The notes under the pieces are model-generated. The model was not told the DNA's origin, did not search any database, and worked only from the letters and a program-made list of their open reading frames with translations. Both the position numbers and the translations under genes were made by a program. Below, one piece after another: positions 1 through 12,129 of a DNA stretch of 64,000 nt. Within the stretch, counting starts at the first letter, position 1. Every line of letters begins with the position of its first letter. The DNA lies in contig CAXKWD010000015.1 in NCBI GenBank assembly GCA_964059195.1, positions 1,984,001-2,048,000 of the forward strand, given 5' to 3'. The stretch is from Ectobius pallidus (taxonomy: Eukaryota; Arthropoda; Insecta; Blattodea; Ectobiidae).

Positions 1-1080
1 GTGTTAAAACTCATTGCTAGGCAACAGTATTCTTTCTATTCAAGCAAAATTTACAACCCATGTTTTGCCATTAGCATTTCACCGATATTTTCATTGTATG
101 TATTGATCATTGAGGGATTAAAAACTATTCCTTATAGATGACATTGCTAGGCAACTGTTTCGTATTTGGAGATGGCATTGCTAAGCTACAGTTTCTTGTT
201 CAAGATGTCAATGCTAAGCAACAGTCAAAAACTTCATAGCTAAGCAACAGTTTCCGGTTTAGACTGGCCTCGCTAGGCAACACTTTTGTGATAGAAAAAT
301 CTAATTGTTAGGCAGCCAAATTGTCTTTAAAAGTTACATTGCTAGGAAAAGTTACGACTTTGAAAAATGCATTGAATGGTAAAGGTTTTTTGTCCGAAAT
401 TGACATTGCTACGCAACAGTATCTTTTTTTAAAAGCTTTTAATAGGTAGCAATATTATGTTTAAGAATGACATTGCTAAGCAACAGATCTTTTTGATGAC
501 TTTGCTAGGCAACAGTTTCCGGTTTAGACTGGCATGGCTAGGCAAAACTTTCGTGATAGAAAAATTACATTGTTGGGCAGCCAAATTGTATTTAAAAATT
601 ACATTGCTAGGAAAAAGTTCCACTTTGAAAAATGCATTGAAATGTAAAAGTTTTGTGTCTGAAATTGACATTGCTACGCAACAGTATATTTTTTTAAAAG
701 TTTATAATATGTAGCAATATTGTGTTTAAAAATGACATTGCTAAGCAACAGTTCTTTTTGACGACATTGCTAGGCAACAGTTCCCGGTTTAAAATGGCAT
801 TGCTAGGCAACACTTTCGTGTTTTAAAACTCATTGCTAGGCAACAGTATTCTTTCTATTCAAGCAAAATTTACAACCCATGTTTTGCCATTAGCATTTCA
901 CAGATATTTTCATTGTATGTATTGATCATTGAGGGATTAAAAACTATTCCTTATAGATGACATTGCTAGGCAACAGTTTCGTATTTGGAGATGGCATTGC
1001 TAAGCTACAGTTTCTTGTTCAAGATGTCAATGCTAAGCAACAGTCAGGTGTTTTAAAAACTTCATTGCTAAGCAACAGTT

Positions 1081-1343
1081 TCCGGTTTAGACTGGCATCG
1101 CTAGGCAACACTTTTGTGATAGAAAAATCTAATTGTTAGGCAGCCAAATTGTCTTTAAAAGTTACATTGCTAGGAAAAGTTACGACTTTGAAAAATGCAT
1201 TGAAAGGTAAAGGTTTTGTGTCAGAAATTGACATTGCTCCGCAACAGTATCTTTTTTAAAAGCTTTTAATAGGTAGCAATATTATGTTTAAAAATTACAT
1301 TGCTAAGAAACAGATCTTTTGAAGACATTGCTAGGCAACAGTT
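1081..1343. repeat. Block A of the monomer (eight subunits)
   Basis: First full copy of the 263-bp internal block. It begins TCCGGTTTAGACTGGCATCG. Diagnostic differences from block B are GGCAACACTTTTGTG (against GGCAAAACTTTCGTG), GAAAGGTAAAGG (against GAAATGTAAAAG), GTATCTTTTT (against GTATATTTTT) and an AAGCTT site. It ends in a subunit with TAGCAAT followed 18 nt later by ATTGCTA. Confidence 0.85.
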
Positions 1344-1608
1344 TCTGGTTTAGACTGGCATGGCTAGGCAAAACTTTCGTGATAGAAAAATTACATTGTT
1401 AGGCAGCCAAATTGTATTTAAAAATTACATTGCTAGGAAAAAGTTTCACTTTGAAAAATGCATTGAAATGTAAAAGTTTTGTGTCTGAAATTGACATTGC
1501 TACGCAACAGTATATTTTTTTTGAACTTTATAATATGTAGCAATATTGTGTTTAAAAATGACATTGCTAAGCAACAGTTCTTTTTGACGACATTGCTAGG
1601 CAACAGTT
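1344..1608. repeat. Block B of the monomer (eight subunits)
   Basis: Second full copy of the internal block, about 263 bp downstream of block A. It begins TCTGGTTTAGACTGGCATGG here and TCCGG in many monomers. The order of subunits is the same as in A. It is followed by the truncated copy C. Exchanges between A and B explain monomers that are one block too long or too short. Confidence 0.85.
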
Positions 1609-1670
1609 CCCGGTTTAAAATGGCATTGCTAGGCAACACTTTCGTGTTTTAAAACTCATTGCTAGGCAAC

Positions 1671-1782
1671 AGTATTCTTTCTATTCATGCAAAATTTACA
1701 ACCCATGTTTTGCCATTAGCATTTCACCGATATTTTCATTGTATGTATTGATCATTGAGGGATTAAAAACTATTCCTTATAG
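1671..1782. repeat. Core-free 112-bp spacer of the monomer
   Basis: About 112 bp at the end of each monomer lack the 33-bp subunit pattern. They run from AGTATTCTTTCTATTC to TATTCCTTATAG. Most monomers carry the spacer with very few changes. Known variants are ATTCATGC against ATTCAAGC, GTGTGTATTG against GTATGTATTG, and a form 10 bp shorter. No open frame, terminal inverted repeat or known motif is visible. It may be a relic of the founding sequence around the subunits, or a functional site. The sequence alone does not decide between these. Confidence 0.8.
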
Positions 1783-4700
1783 ATGACATTGCTAGGCAAC
1801 AGTTTCGTATTTGGAGATGGCATTGCTAAGCTACAGTTTCTTGTTCAAAATGTCAATGCTAAGCAACAGTCAGGTGTTTTAAAAACTTCATTGCTAAGCA
1901 ACAGTTTCCGGTTTAGACTGGCATCGCTAGGCAACACTTTTGTGATAGAAAAATTTAATTGTTAGGCAGCCAAATTGTCTTTAAAAGTTACATTGCTAGG
2001 AAAAGTTACGACTTTGAAAAATTGAAAGGTAAAGATTTTTTGTCCGAAATTGACATTGCTACGCAACAGTATCTTTTTTTAAAAGCTTTTAATAGGTAGC
2101 AATATTATGTTTAAGAATGACATTGCTAAGCAACAGATCTTTTTGATGACTTTGCTAGGCAACAGTTTCCGGTTTAGACTGGCATGGCTAGGCAAAACTT
2201 TCGTGATAGAAAAATTACATTGTTAGGCAGCCAAATTGTATTTAAAAATTACATTGCTAGGTAAAAGTTTCACTTTGAAAAATGCATTGAAATGTAAAAG
2301 TTTTGTGTCTGAAATTGACATTGCTACGCAACAGTATATTTTTTTAAAAGTTTATAATAGGTAGCAATATTGTGTTTAAAAATGACATTGCTAAGCAACA
2401 GTCCTTTTGACGACATTGCTAGGCAACAGTTCCCGGTTTAAAATGGCATTGCTAGGCAACACTTTCGTGTTTTAAAAGTCATTGCTAGGCAACAGTATTC
2501 TTTCTATTCAAGCAAAATTTACAACCCATGTTTTGCCATTTGCATTTCACCGATATTTTCATTGTATGTATTGATCATTGAGGGATTAAAAACTATTCCT
2601 TATAGATGACATTGCTAGGCAACAGTTTCGTATTTGGAGATGGCATTGCTAAGCAACAGTTTCTTGTTCAAAATGTCAATGCTAAGCATCAGTCAAGTGT
2701 TTTAAAAACTTCATTGCTAAGCAACAGTTTCCGGTTTAGACTGGCAATGCTAGGCAACACTTTTGTGATAGAAGAATCTAATTGTTAGGCAGCCAAATTG
2801 TCTTTAAAAGTTACATTGCTAGGAAAAGTTACGACTTTGAAAAATTGAAAGGTAAAGGTTTTTTGTCCGAAATTGACATTGCTACGCAACAGTATCTTTT
2901 TTTAAAAGCTTTTAATAGGTAGCAATATTATGTTTAAGAATGACATTGCTAAGCAACAGATCTTTTTGATGACTTTGCTAGGCAACAGTTTCCGGTTTAG
3001 ACTGGCATGGCTAGGCAAAATTTCGTGATAGAAAAATTACATTGTTAGGCAGCCAAATAGTATTTAAAAATTACATTGCTAGGAAAAAGTTTCGTCTTCG
3101 AATAATGCATTGAAATGTAAACGTTTTGTGTCTGAAATTGACATAGCTACGCAACAGTATATATTTTAAAAGTTTATAATAGGTAGCAATATTGTGTTTA
3201 TAAATGACATTGCTAAGAAAAGTTATTTTTTATGACATTGCTAGGCAACAGTTTCCGGTTTAAAACGGCATTGCTAGGCAACACTTTCGTGTTAAAACTC
3301 ATTGCTAGGCAACAGTATTCTTTCTATTCAAGCAAAATTTACAACCCATGTTTTGCCATTACCATTTCACCGATATTTTCATTGTATGTATTGATCATTG
3401 AGGGATTAAAAACTATTCCTTATAGATGACATTGCTAGGCAACTGTTTCGTATTTGGAGATGGCATTGCTAAGCTACAGTTTCTTGTTCAAGATGTCAAT
3501 GCTAAGCAACAGTCAAAAACTTCATTGCTAAGCAACAGTTTCCGGTTTAGACTGGCCTCGCTAGGCAACACTTTTGTGATAGAAAAATCTAATTGTTAGG
3601 CAGCCAAATTGTCTTTAAAAGTTACATTGCTAGGAAAAGTTACGACTTTGAAAAATGCATTGAATGGTAAAGGTTTTTTGTCCGAAATTGACATTGCTAC
3701 GCAACAGTATCTTTTTTTAAAAGCTTTTAATAGGTAGCAATATTATGTTTAAGAATGACATTGCTAAGCAACAGATCTTTTTGATGACTTTGCTAGGCAA
3801 CAGTTTCCGGTTTAGACTGGCATGGCTAGGCAAAACTTTCGTGATAGAAAAATTACATTGTTGGGCAGCCAAATTGTATTTAAAAATTACATTGCTAGGA
3901 AAAAGTTCCACTTTGAAAAATGCATTGAAATGTAAAAGTTTTGTGTCTGAAATTGACATTGCTACGCAACAGTATATTTTTTTAAAAGTTTATAATATGT
4001 AGCAATATTGTGTTTAAAAATGACATTGCTAAGCAACAGTTCTTTTTGACGACATTGCTAGGCAACAGTTCCCGGTTTAAAATGGCATTGCTAGGCAACA
4101 CTTTCGTGTTTTAAAACTCATTGCTAGGCAACAGTATTCTTTCTATTCAAGCAAAATTTACAACCCATGTTTTGCCATTAGCATTTCACCGATATTTTCA
4201 TTGTATGTATTGATCATTGAGGGATTAAAAACTATTCCTTATAGATGACATTGCTAGGCAACAGTTTCGTATTTGGAGATGGCATTGCTAAGCTACAGTT
4301 TCTTGTTCAAGATGTCAATGCTAAGCAACAGTCAGGTGTTTTAAAAACTTCATTGCTAAGCAACAGTTTCCGGTTTAGACTGGCATCGCTAGGCAACACT
4401 TTTGTGATAGAAAAATCTAATTGTTAGGCAGCCAAATTGTCTTTAAAAGTTACATTGCTAGGAAAAGTTACGACTTTGAAAAATGCATTGAAAGGTAAAG
4501 GTTTTGTGTCAGAAATTGACATTGCTCCGCAACAGTATCTTTTTTAAAAGCTTTTAATAGGTAGCAATATTATGTTTAAAAATTACATTGCTAAGAAACC
4601 GATCTTTTGAAGACATTGCTAGGCAACAGTTTCTGGTTTAGACTGGCATGGCTAGGCAAAACTTTCGTGATAGAAAAATTACATTGTTAGGCAGCCAAAT

Positions 4701-6128
4701 TGTATTTAAAAATTACATTGCTAGGAAAAAGTTTCACTTTGAAAAATGCATTGAAATGTAAAAGTTTTGTGTCTGAAATTGACATTGCTACGCAACAGTA
4801 TATTTTTTTTGAACTTTATAATATGTAGCAATATTGTGTTTAAAAATGACATTGCTAAGCAACAGTTCTTTTTGACGACATTGCTAGGCAACAGTTCCCG
4901 GTTTAAAATGGCATTGCTAGGCAACACTTTCGTGTTTTAAAACTCATTGCTAGGCAACAGTATTCTTTCTATTCATGCAAAATTTACAACCCATGTTTTG
5001 CCATTAGCATTTCACCGATATTTTCATTGTATGTATTGATCATTGAGGGATTAAAAACTATTCCTTATAGATGACATTGCTAGGCAACAGTTTCGTATTT
5101 GGAGATGGCATTGCTAAGCTACAGTTTCTTGTTCAAAATGTCAATGCTAAGCAACAGTCAGGTGTTTTAAAAACTTCATTGCTAAGCAACAGTTTCCGGT
5201 TTAGACTGGCATCGCTAGGCAACACTTTTGTGATAGAAAAATTTAATTGTTAGGCAGCCAAATTGTCTTTAAAAGTTACATTGCTAGGAAAAGTTACGAC
5301 TTTGAAAAATTGAAAGGTAAAGATTTTTTGTCCGAAATTGACATTGCTACGCAACAGTATCTTTTTTTAAAAGCTTTTAATAGGTAGCAATATTATGTTT
5401 AAGAATGACATTGCTAAGCAACAGATCTTTTTGATGACTTTGCTAGGCAACAGTTTCCGGTTTAGACTGGCATGGCTAGGCAAAACTTTCGTGATAGAAA
5501 AATTACATTGTTAGGCAGCCAAATTGTATTTAAAAATTACATTGCTAGGTAAAAGTTTCACTTTGAAAAATGCATTGAAATGTAAAAGTTTTGTGTCTGA
5601 AATTGACATTGCTACGCAACAGTATATTTTTTTAAAAGTTTATAATAGGTAGCAATATTGTGTTTAAAAATGACATTGCTAAGCAACAGTCCTTTTGACG
5701 ACATTGCTAGGCAACAGTTCCCGGTTTAAAATGGCATTGCTAGGCAACACTTTCGTGTTTTAAAAGTCATTGCTAGGCAACAGTATTCTTTCTATTCAAG
5801 CAAAATTTACAACCCATGTTTTGCCATTTGCATTTCACCGATATTTTCATTGTATGTATTGATCATTGAGGGATTAAAAACTATTCCTTATAGATGACAT
5901 TGCTAGGCAACAGTTTCGTATTTGGAGATGGCATTGCTAAGCAACAGTTTCTTGTTCAAAATGTCAATGCTAAGCATCAGTCAAGTGTTTTAAAAACTTC
6001 ATTGCTAAGCAACAGTTTCCGGTTTAGACTGGCAATGCTAGGCAACACTTTTGTGATAGAAGAATCTAATTGTTAGGCAGCCAAATTGTCTTTAAAAGTT
6101 ACATTGCTAGGAAAAGTTACGACTTTGA

Positions 6129-7945
6129 AAAATGCATTGAAAGGTAAAGGATTTTTGGCAGAAATTGACATTGCTACGCAACAGTATCTTTTTTAAAAGC
6201 TTTTAATAGGTAGCAATATTATGTTTAAAAATGACATTGCTAAGCAACAGATCTTTTTGATGACATTGCTAGGCAACAGTTTCCGGTTTAGACTGGCATG
6301 GCTAGGCAAAACTTTCGTGATAGAAAAATTACATTGTTAGGCAGCCAAATTGTATTTAAAAATTACATTGCTAGGAAAAAGTTTCACTTTGAAAAATGCA
6401 TTGAAATGTAAAAGTTTTGTGTCTGAAATTGACATTGCTACGCAACAGTATATTTTTTTAATAGTTTATAATAGGTAGCAATATTGTGTTTAAAAATGAC
6501 ATTGCTAAGCAACAGTTCTTTTTGACGACATTGCTAGGCAACAGTTCCCGGTTTAAAATGGCATTGCTAGGCAACACTTTCGTGTTTTAAAACTCATTGC
6601 TAGGCAACAGTATTCTTTCTATTCAAGCAAAATTTACAACCCATGTTTTGCCATTAGCATTTCACCGATATTTTCATTGTATGTATTGATCATTGAGGGA
6701 TTAAAAACTATTCCTTATAGATGACATAGCTAGGCAACAGTTTCGCATTTGGAGATGGCATTGCTAAGCTACAGTTTCTTGTTCAAGATGTCAATGCTAA
6801 GCAACAGTCAGGTGTTTTAAAAACTTCATTGCTAAGCAACAGTTTCCGGTTTAGACTGGCATCGCTAGGCAACACTTTTGTGATAGAAAAATCTAATTAT
6901 TAGGCAGCCAAATTGTCTTTAAAAGTTACATTGCTAGGAAAAGTTACGACTTTGAAAAATGCATTGAAAGGTAAAGGTTTTGTGTCAGAAATTGACATTG
7001 CTCCGCAACAGTATCTTTTTTTAAAAGCTTTTAATAGGTAGCAATATTATGTTTAAAAATTACATTGCTAAGAAACAGATCTTTTGAAGACATTGCTAGG
7101 CAACAGTTTCTGGTTTAGACTGGCATGGCTAGGCAAAACTTTCGTGATAGAAAAATTACATTGTTAGGCAGCCAAATTGTATTTAAAAATTACATTGCTA
7201 GGAAAAAGTTTCACTTTGAAAAATGCATTGAAATGTAAAAGTTTTGTGTCTGAAATTGACATTGCTACGCAACAGTATATTTTTTTAGAACTTTATAATA
7301 TGTAGCAATATTGTGTTTAAAAATGACATTGCTAAGCAACAGTTCTTTTTGACGACATTGCTAGGCAACAGTTCCCGGTTTAAAATGGCATTGCTAGGCA
7401 ACACTTTCGTGTTTTAAAACTCATTGCTAGGCAACAGTATTCTTTCTATTCATGCAAAATTTACAACCCATGTTTTGCCATTAGCATTTCACCGATATTT
7501 TCATTGTATGTATTGATCATTGAGGGATTAAAAACTATTCCTTATAGATGACATTGCTAGGCAACAGTTTCGTATTTGGAGATGGCATTGCTAAGCTACA
7601 GTTTCTTGTTCAAAATGTCAATGCTAAGCAACAGTCAGGTGTTTTAAAAACTTCATTGCTAAGCAACAGTTTCCGGTTTAGACTGGCATCGCTAGGCAAC
7701 ACTTTTGTGATAGAAAAATTTAATTGTTAGGCAGCCAAATTGTCTTTAAAAGTTACATTGCTAGGAAAAGTTACGACTTTGAAAAATGCATTGAAAGAAA
7801 AAGGTTTTTTGTCCGAAATTGACATTGCTACGCAACAGTATCTTTTTTTAAAAGCTTTTAATAGGTAGCAATATTATGTTTAAGAATGACATTGCTAAGC
7901 AACAGATCTTTTTGATGACTTTGCTAGGCAACAGTTTCCGGTTTA
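6129..7945. repeat. Satellite, ordinary monomers
   Basis: About two standard monomers linking the 3288-bp and 4317-bp repeats. The monomer at 6721 starts ATGACATAGC, so its core is mutated. Nothing other than satellite is seen. Confidence 0.85.
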
Positions 7946-8374
7946 GACTGGCATGGCTAGGCAAAACTTTCGTGATAGAAAAATTACATTGTTAGGCAGC
8001 CAAATTGTATTTAAAAATTACATTGCTAGGAAAAAGTTTCACTTTGAAAAATGCATTGAAATGTAAAAGTTTTGTGTCTGAAATTGACATTGCTACGCAA
8101 CAGTATATTTTTTTAAAAGTTTATAATAGGTAGCAATATTGTGTTTAAAAATGACATTGCTAAGCAACAGTCCTTTTGACGACATTGCTAGGCAACAGTT
8201 CCCGGTTTAAAATGGCATTGCTAGGCAACACTTTCGTGTTTTAAAAGTCATTGCTAGGCAACAGTATTCTTTCTATTCAAGCAAAATTTACAACCCATGT
8301 TTTGCCATTTGCATTTCACCGATATTTTCATTGTATGTATTGATCATTGAGGGATTAAAAACTATTCCTTATAG

Positions 8375-9627
8375 ATGACATTGCTAGGCAACAGTTTCGT
8401 ATTTGGAGATGGCATTGCTAAGCAACAGTTTCTTGTTCAAAATGTCAATGCTAAGCATCAGTCAAGTGTTTTAAAAACTTCATTGCTAAGCAACAGTTTC
8501 CGGTTTAGACTGGCATCGCTAGGCAACACTTTTGTGATAGAAAAATCTAATTATTAGGCAGCCAAATTGTCTTTAAAAGTTACATTGCTAGGAAAAGTTA
8601 CGACTTTGAAAAATGCATTGAAAGGTAAAGGTTTTGTGTCAGAAATTGACATTGCTCCGCAACAGTATCTTTTTTTAAAAGCTTTTAATAGGTAGCAATA
8701 TTATGTTTAAAAATTACATTGCTAAGAAACAGATCTTTTGAAGACATTGCTAGGCAACAGTTTCTGGTTTAGACTGGCATGGCTAGGCAAAACTTTCGTG
8801 ATAGAAAAATTACATTGTTAGGCAGCCAAATTGTATTAAAAAATTACATTGCTAGGAAAAAGTTTCACTTTGAAAAATGCATTGAAATGTAAAAGTTTTG
8901 TGTCTGAAATTGACATTGCTACGCAACAGTATATTTTTCTAAAAGTTTATAATAGGTAGCAATATTGTGTTTAAAAATGACATTGCTAAGCAACAGTCCT
9001 TTTGACGACATTGCTAGGCAACAGTTCCCGGTTTAAAATGGCATTGCTAGGCAACACTTTCGTGTTTTAAAAGTCATTGCTACGCAACAGTATCTTTTTT
9101 TAAAAGCTTTTAATAGGTAGCAATATTATGTTTAAAAATGACATTGCTAAGCAACAGATCTTTTTGATGACTTTGCTAGGCAACAGTTTCCGGTTTAGAC
9201 TGGCATGGCTAGGCAAAACTTTCGTGATAGAAAAATTACATTGTTAGGCAGCCAAATTGTATTTAAAAATTACATTGCTAGGAAAAAGTTTCACTTTGAA
9301 AAATGCATTGAAATGTAAAAGTTTTGTGTCTGAAATTGACATTGCTACGCAACAGTATATTTTTTTAAAAGTTTATAATAGGTAGCAATATTGTGTTTAA
9401 AAATGACATTGCTAAGCAACAGTTCTTTTTGACGACATTGCTAGGCAACAGTTCCCGGTTTAAAATGGCATTGCTAGGCAACACTTTCGTGTTTTAAAAC
9501 TCATTGCTAGGCAACAGTATTCTTTCTATTCAAGCAAAATTTACAACCCATGTTTTGCCATTAGCATTTCACCGATATTTTCATTGTATGTATTGATCAT
9601 TGAGGGATTAAAAACTATTCCTTATAG
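8375..9627. repeat. Long monomer (1253 bp) with internal joint at ~9080
   Basis: After block C, where the spacer should begin, the sequence jumps at the core TCATTGCTA (~9074-9082) back into the end of block A (CGCAACAGTATC). It then passes through a second block B and block C to the spacer. The exchange point is the satellite core itself. The whole rearranged monomer is copied at 12692-13944. Confidence 0.85.
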
Positions 9628-10800
9628 ATGACATTGCTAGGCAACAGTTTCGCATTTGGAGATGGCATTGCTAAGCTACAGTTTCTTGTTCAAGATGTCA
9701 ATGCTAAGCAACAGTCAGGTGTTTTAAAAACTTCATTGCTAAGCAACAGTTTCCGGTTTAGACTGGCATCGCTAGGCAACACTTTTGTCATAGAAAAATC
9801 TAATTGTTAGGCAGCCAAATTGTCTTTAAAAGTTACATTGCTAGGAAAAGTTACGACTTTGAAAAATGCATTGAAAGGTAAAGGTTTTTTGTCCGAAATT
9901 GACATTGCTACGCAACAGTATCTTTTTTAAAAGCTTTTAATAGATAGCAATATTATGTTTAAGAATGACATTGCTAAGCAACAGATCTTTTTGATGACTT
10001 TGCTAGGCAACAGTTTCCGGTTTAGACTGGCATGGCTAGGCAAAACTTTCGTGATAGAAAAATTACATTGTTAGGCAGCCAAATTGTATTTAAAAATTAC
10101 ATTGCTAGGAAAAAGTTTCACTTTGAAAAATGCATTGAAATGTAAAAGTTTTGTGTCTGAAATTGACATTGCTACGCAACAGTATATTTTTTTAAAAGTT
10201 TATAATATGTAGCAATATTGTGTTTAAAAATGACATTGCTAAGCAACAGTTCTTTTTGACGACATTGCTAGGCAACAGTTCCCGGTTTAAAATGGCATTG
10301 CTAGGCAACACTTTCGTGTTTTAAAACTCATTGCTAGGCAACAGTATTCTTTCTATTCAAGCAAAATTTACAACCCATGTTTTGCCATTAGCATTTCACC
10401 GATATTTTCATTGTATGTATTGATCATTGAGGGATTAAAAACTATTCCTTATAGATGACATTGCTAGGCAACAGTTTCGTATTTGGAGATGGCATTGCTA
10501 AGCTACAGTTCCTTGTTCAAAATGTCAATGCTAAGCAACAGTCAGGTGTTTTAAAAACTTCATTGCTAAGCAACAGTTTCCGGTTTAGACTGGCATCGCT
10601 AGGCAACACTTTTGTGATAGAAAAATCTAATTGTTAGGCAGCCAAATTGTCTTTAAAAGTTACATTGCTAGGAAAAGTTACGACTTTGAAAAATGCATTG
10701 AAAGGTAAAGGATTTTTGGCAGAAATTGACATTGCTACGCAACAGTATCTTTTTTTAAAAGCTTTTAATAGGTAGCAATATTATGTTTAAAAATGACATT

Positions 10801-10858
10801 GCTAAGGAACAGATCTTTTTGATGACTTTGCTAAGGAACAGATCTTTTTGATGACTTT
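10801..10858. repeat. 29-bp micro-tandem duplication
   Basis: The unit GCTAAGGAACAGATCTTTTT followed by GATGACTTT is present twice in direct succession (10801-10829 and 10830-10858). The related monomer at 18101 has it once. The duplicated state is copied at 15118-15175. Confidence 0.9.
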
Positions 10859-12129
10859 GCTAGGCAACAGTTTCCGGTTTAGACTGGCATGGCTAGGCAA
10901 AACTTACGTGATAGAAAAATTACATTGTTAGGCAGCCAAATTGTATTTAAAAATTACATTGCTAGGAAAAAGTTTCACTTTGAAAAATGCATTGAAATGT
11001 AAAAGTTTTGTGTCTGAAATTGACATTGCTACGCAACAGTATATTTTTTTAAAAGTTTATAATAGGTAGCAATATTGTGTTTAAAAATGACATTGCTAAG
11101 CAACAGTTCTTTTTGACGACATTGCTAGGCAACAGTTCCCGGTTTAAAATGGCATTGCTAGGCAACACTTTCGTGTTTTAAAACTCATTGCTAGGCAACA
11201 GTATTCTTTCTATTCAAGCAAAATTTACAACCCATGTTTTGCCATTAGCATTTCACCGATATTTTCATTGTACGTATTTATCATTGTACTATTCCTTATA
11301 GGTGACATTGCTAGGCAACAGTTTCGTATTTGGAGATGGCATTGCTAAGCTACAGTTTCTTGTTCAAGATGTCAATGCTAAGCAACAGTCAGGTGTTTTA
11401 AAAACTTCATTGCTAAGCAACAGTTTCCGGTTTAGACTGGCATCGCTAGGCAACACTTTTGTGATAGAAAAATCGAATTGTTAGGCAGCCAAATTGTCTT
11501 TAAAAGTTACATTGCTAGGAAAAGTTACCACTTTGAAAAATGCATTGAAAGGTAAAGGTTTTGTGTCAGAAATTGACATTGCTCCGCAACAGTATCTTTT
11601 TTTAAAAGCTTTTAATAGGTAGCAATATTATGTTTAAAAATTACATTGCTAAGAAACAGATCTTTTGAAGACATTGCTAGGCAACAGTTTCTGGTTTAGA
11701 CTGGCATGGCTAGGCAAAACTTTCGTGATAGAAAAATTACATTGTTAGGCAGCCAAATAGTATTTAAAAATTACATTGCTAGGAAAAAGTTTCGTTTTTG
11801 AAAAATGCATTGAAATGTAAAAGTTTTGTGTCTGAAATTGACATTGCTACGCAACAGTATATTTTTTTAGAACTTTATAATATGTAGCAATATTGTGTTT
11901 AAAAATGACATTGCTAAGCAACAGTTCTTTTTGACGACATTGCTAGGCAACAGTTCCCGGTTTAAAATGGCATTGCTAGGCAACACTTTCGTGTTTTAAA
12001 ACTCATTGCTAGGCAACAGTATTCTTTCTATTCAAGCAAAATTTACAACCCATGTTTTGCCATTAGCATTTCACCGATATTTTCATTGTATGTATTGATC
12101 ATTGAGGGATTAAAAACTATTCCTTATAG

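Larger units (their letters stand above)
957..1782. repeat. Representative 826-bp satellite monomer
   Basis: Internal layout, repeated throughout the arrays. Four lead subunits of ~33 bp (957-1080), each with a version of CATTGCTAGGCAACAG. Block A (1081-1343, 263 bp). Block B (1344-1608, 265 bp), a diverged copy of A. A truncated third copy, C (1609-1670), starting CCCGGTTTAAAATGG. A core-free spacer (1671-1782). Subunit length clusters near 33 bp (range about 22-46), with a T/A-rich linker between cores. Blocks A and B match subunit by subunit, which shows an old internal duplication. Confidence 0.9.
1..6128. repeat. 3288-bp higher-order repeat, two copies (four monomers each)
   Basis: Positions 1-2840 recur at 3289-6128 with the same monomer order and spacing. 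By eye only a few differences are seen: TTCATAGCTAAG at ~233 against TTCATTGCTAAG; CACAGATATT at ~900 against CACCGATATT; GAAACAGATC at ~1308 against GAAACCGATC. Identity is therefore far higher than between neighbouring monomers, so a four-monomer unit was duplicated recently. The copies part at 2840/6128, where the first has AAAAATTGAAAGG and the second AAAAATGCATTGAAAGG. Confidence 0.88.

Noticed and set aside
429..671. Minus-strand frames of 64-80 codons in the satellite (also 1433-1639, 3717-3959, 4721-4927, 17356-17550, 61713-61907)
   Set aside because: They are antisense readings of the same repeats and occur only where indels happen to keep the frame open.
957..1139. Recurrent 60-65 codon plus-strand frames (MTLLGNSF... 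and related) as genes
   Set aside because: They are satellite subunits read in the one stop-free frame. Changes between copies are mainly amino acid changing, and there is no promoter, splice or homology evidence.
1671..1782. The spacer as an inserted MITE or SINE
   Set aside because: No terminal inverted repeats, target duplication, poly(A) tail or polymerase III boxes are visible at its edges.
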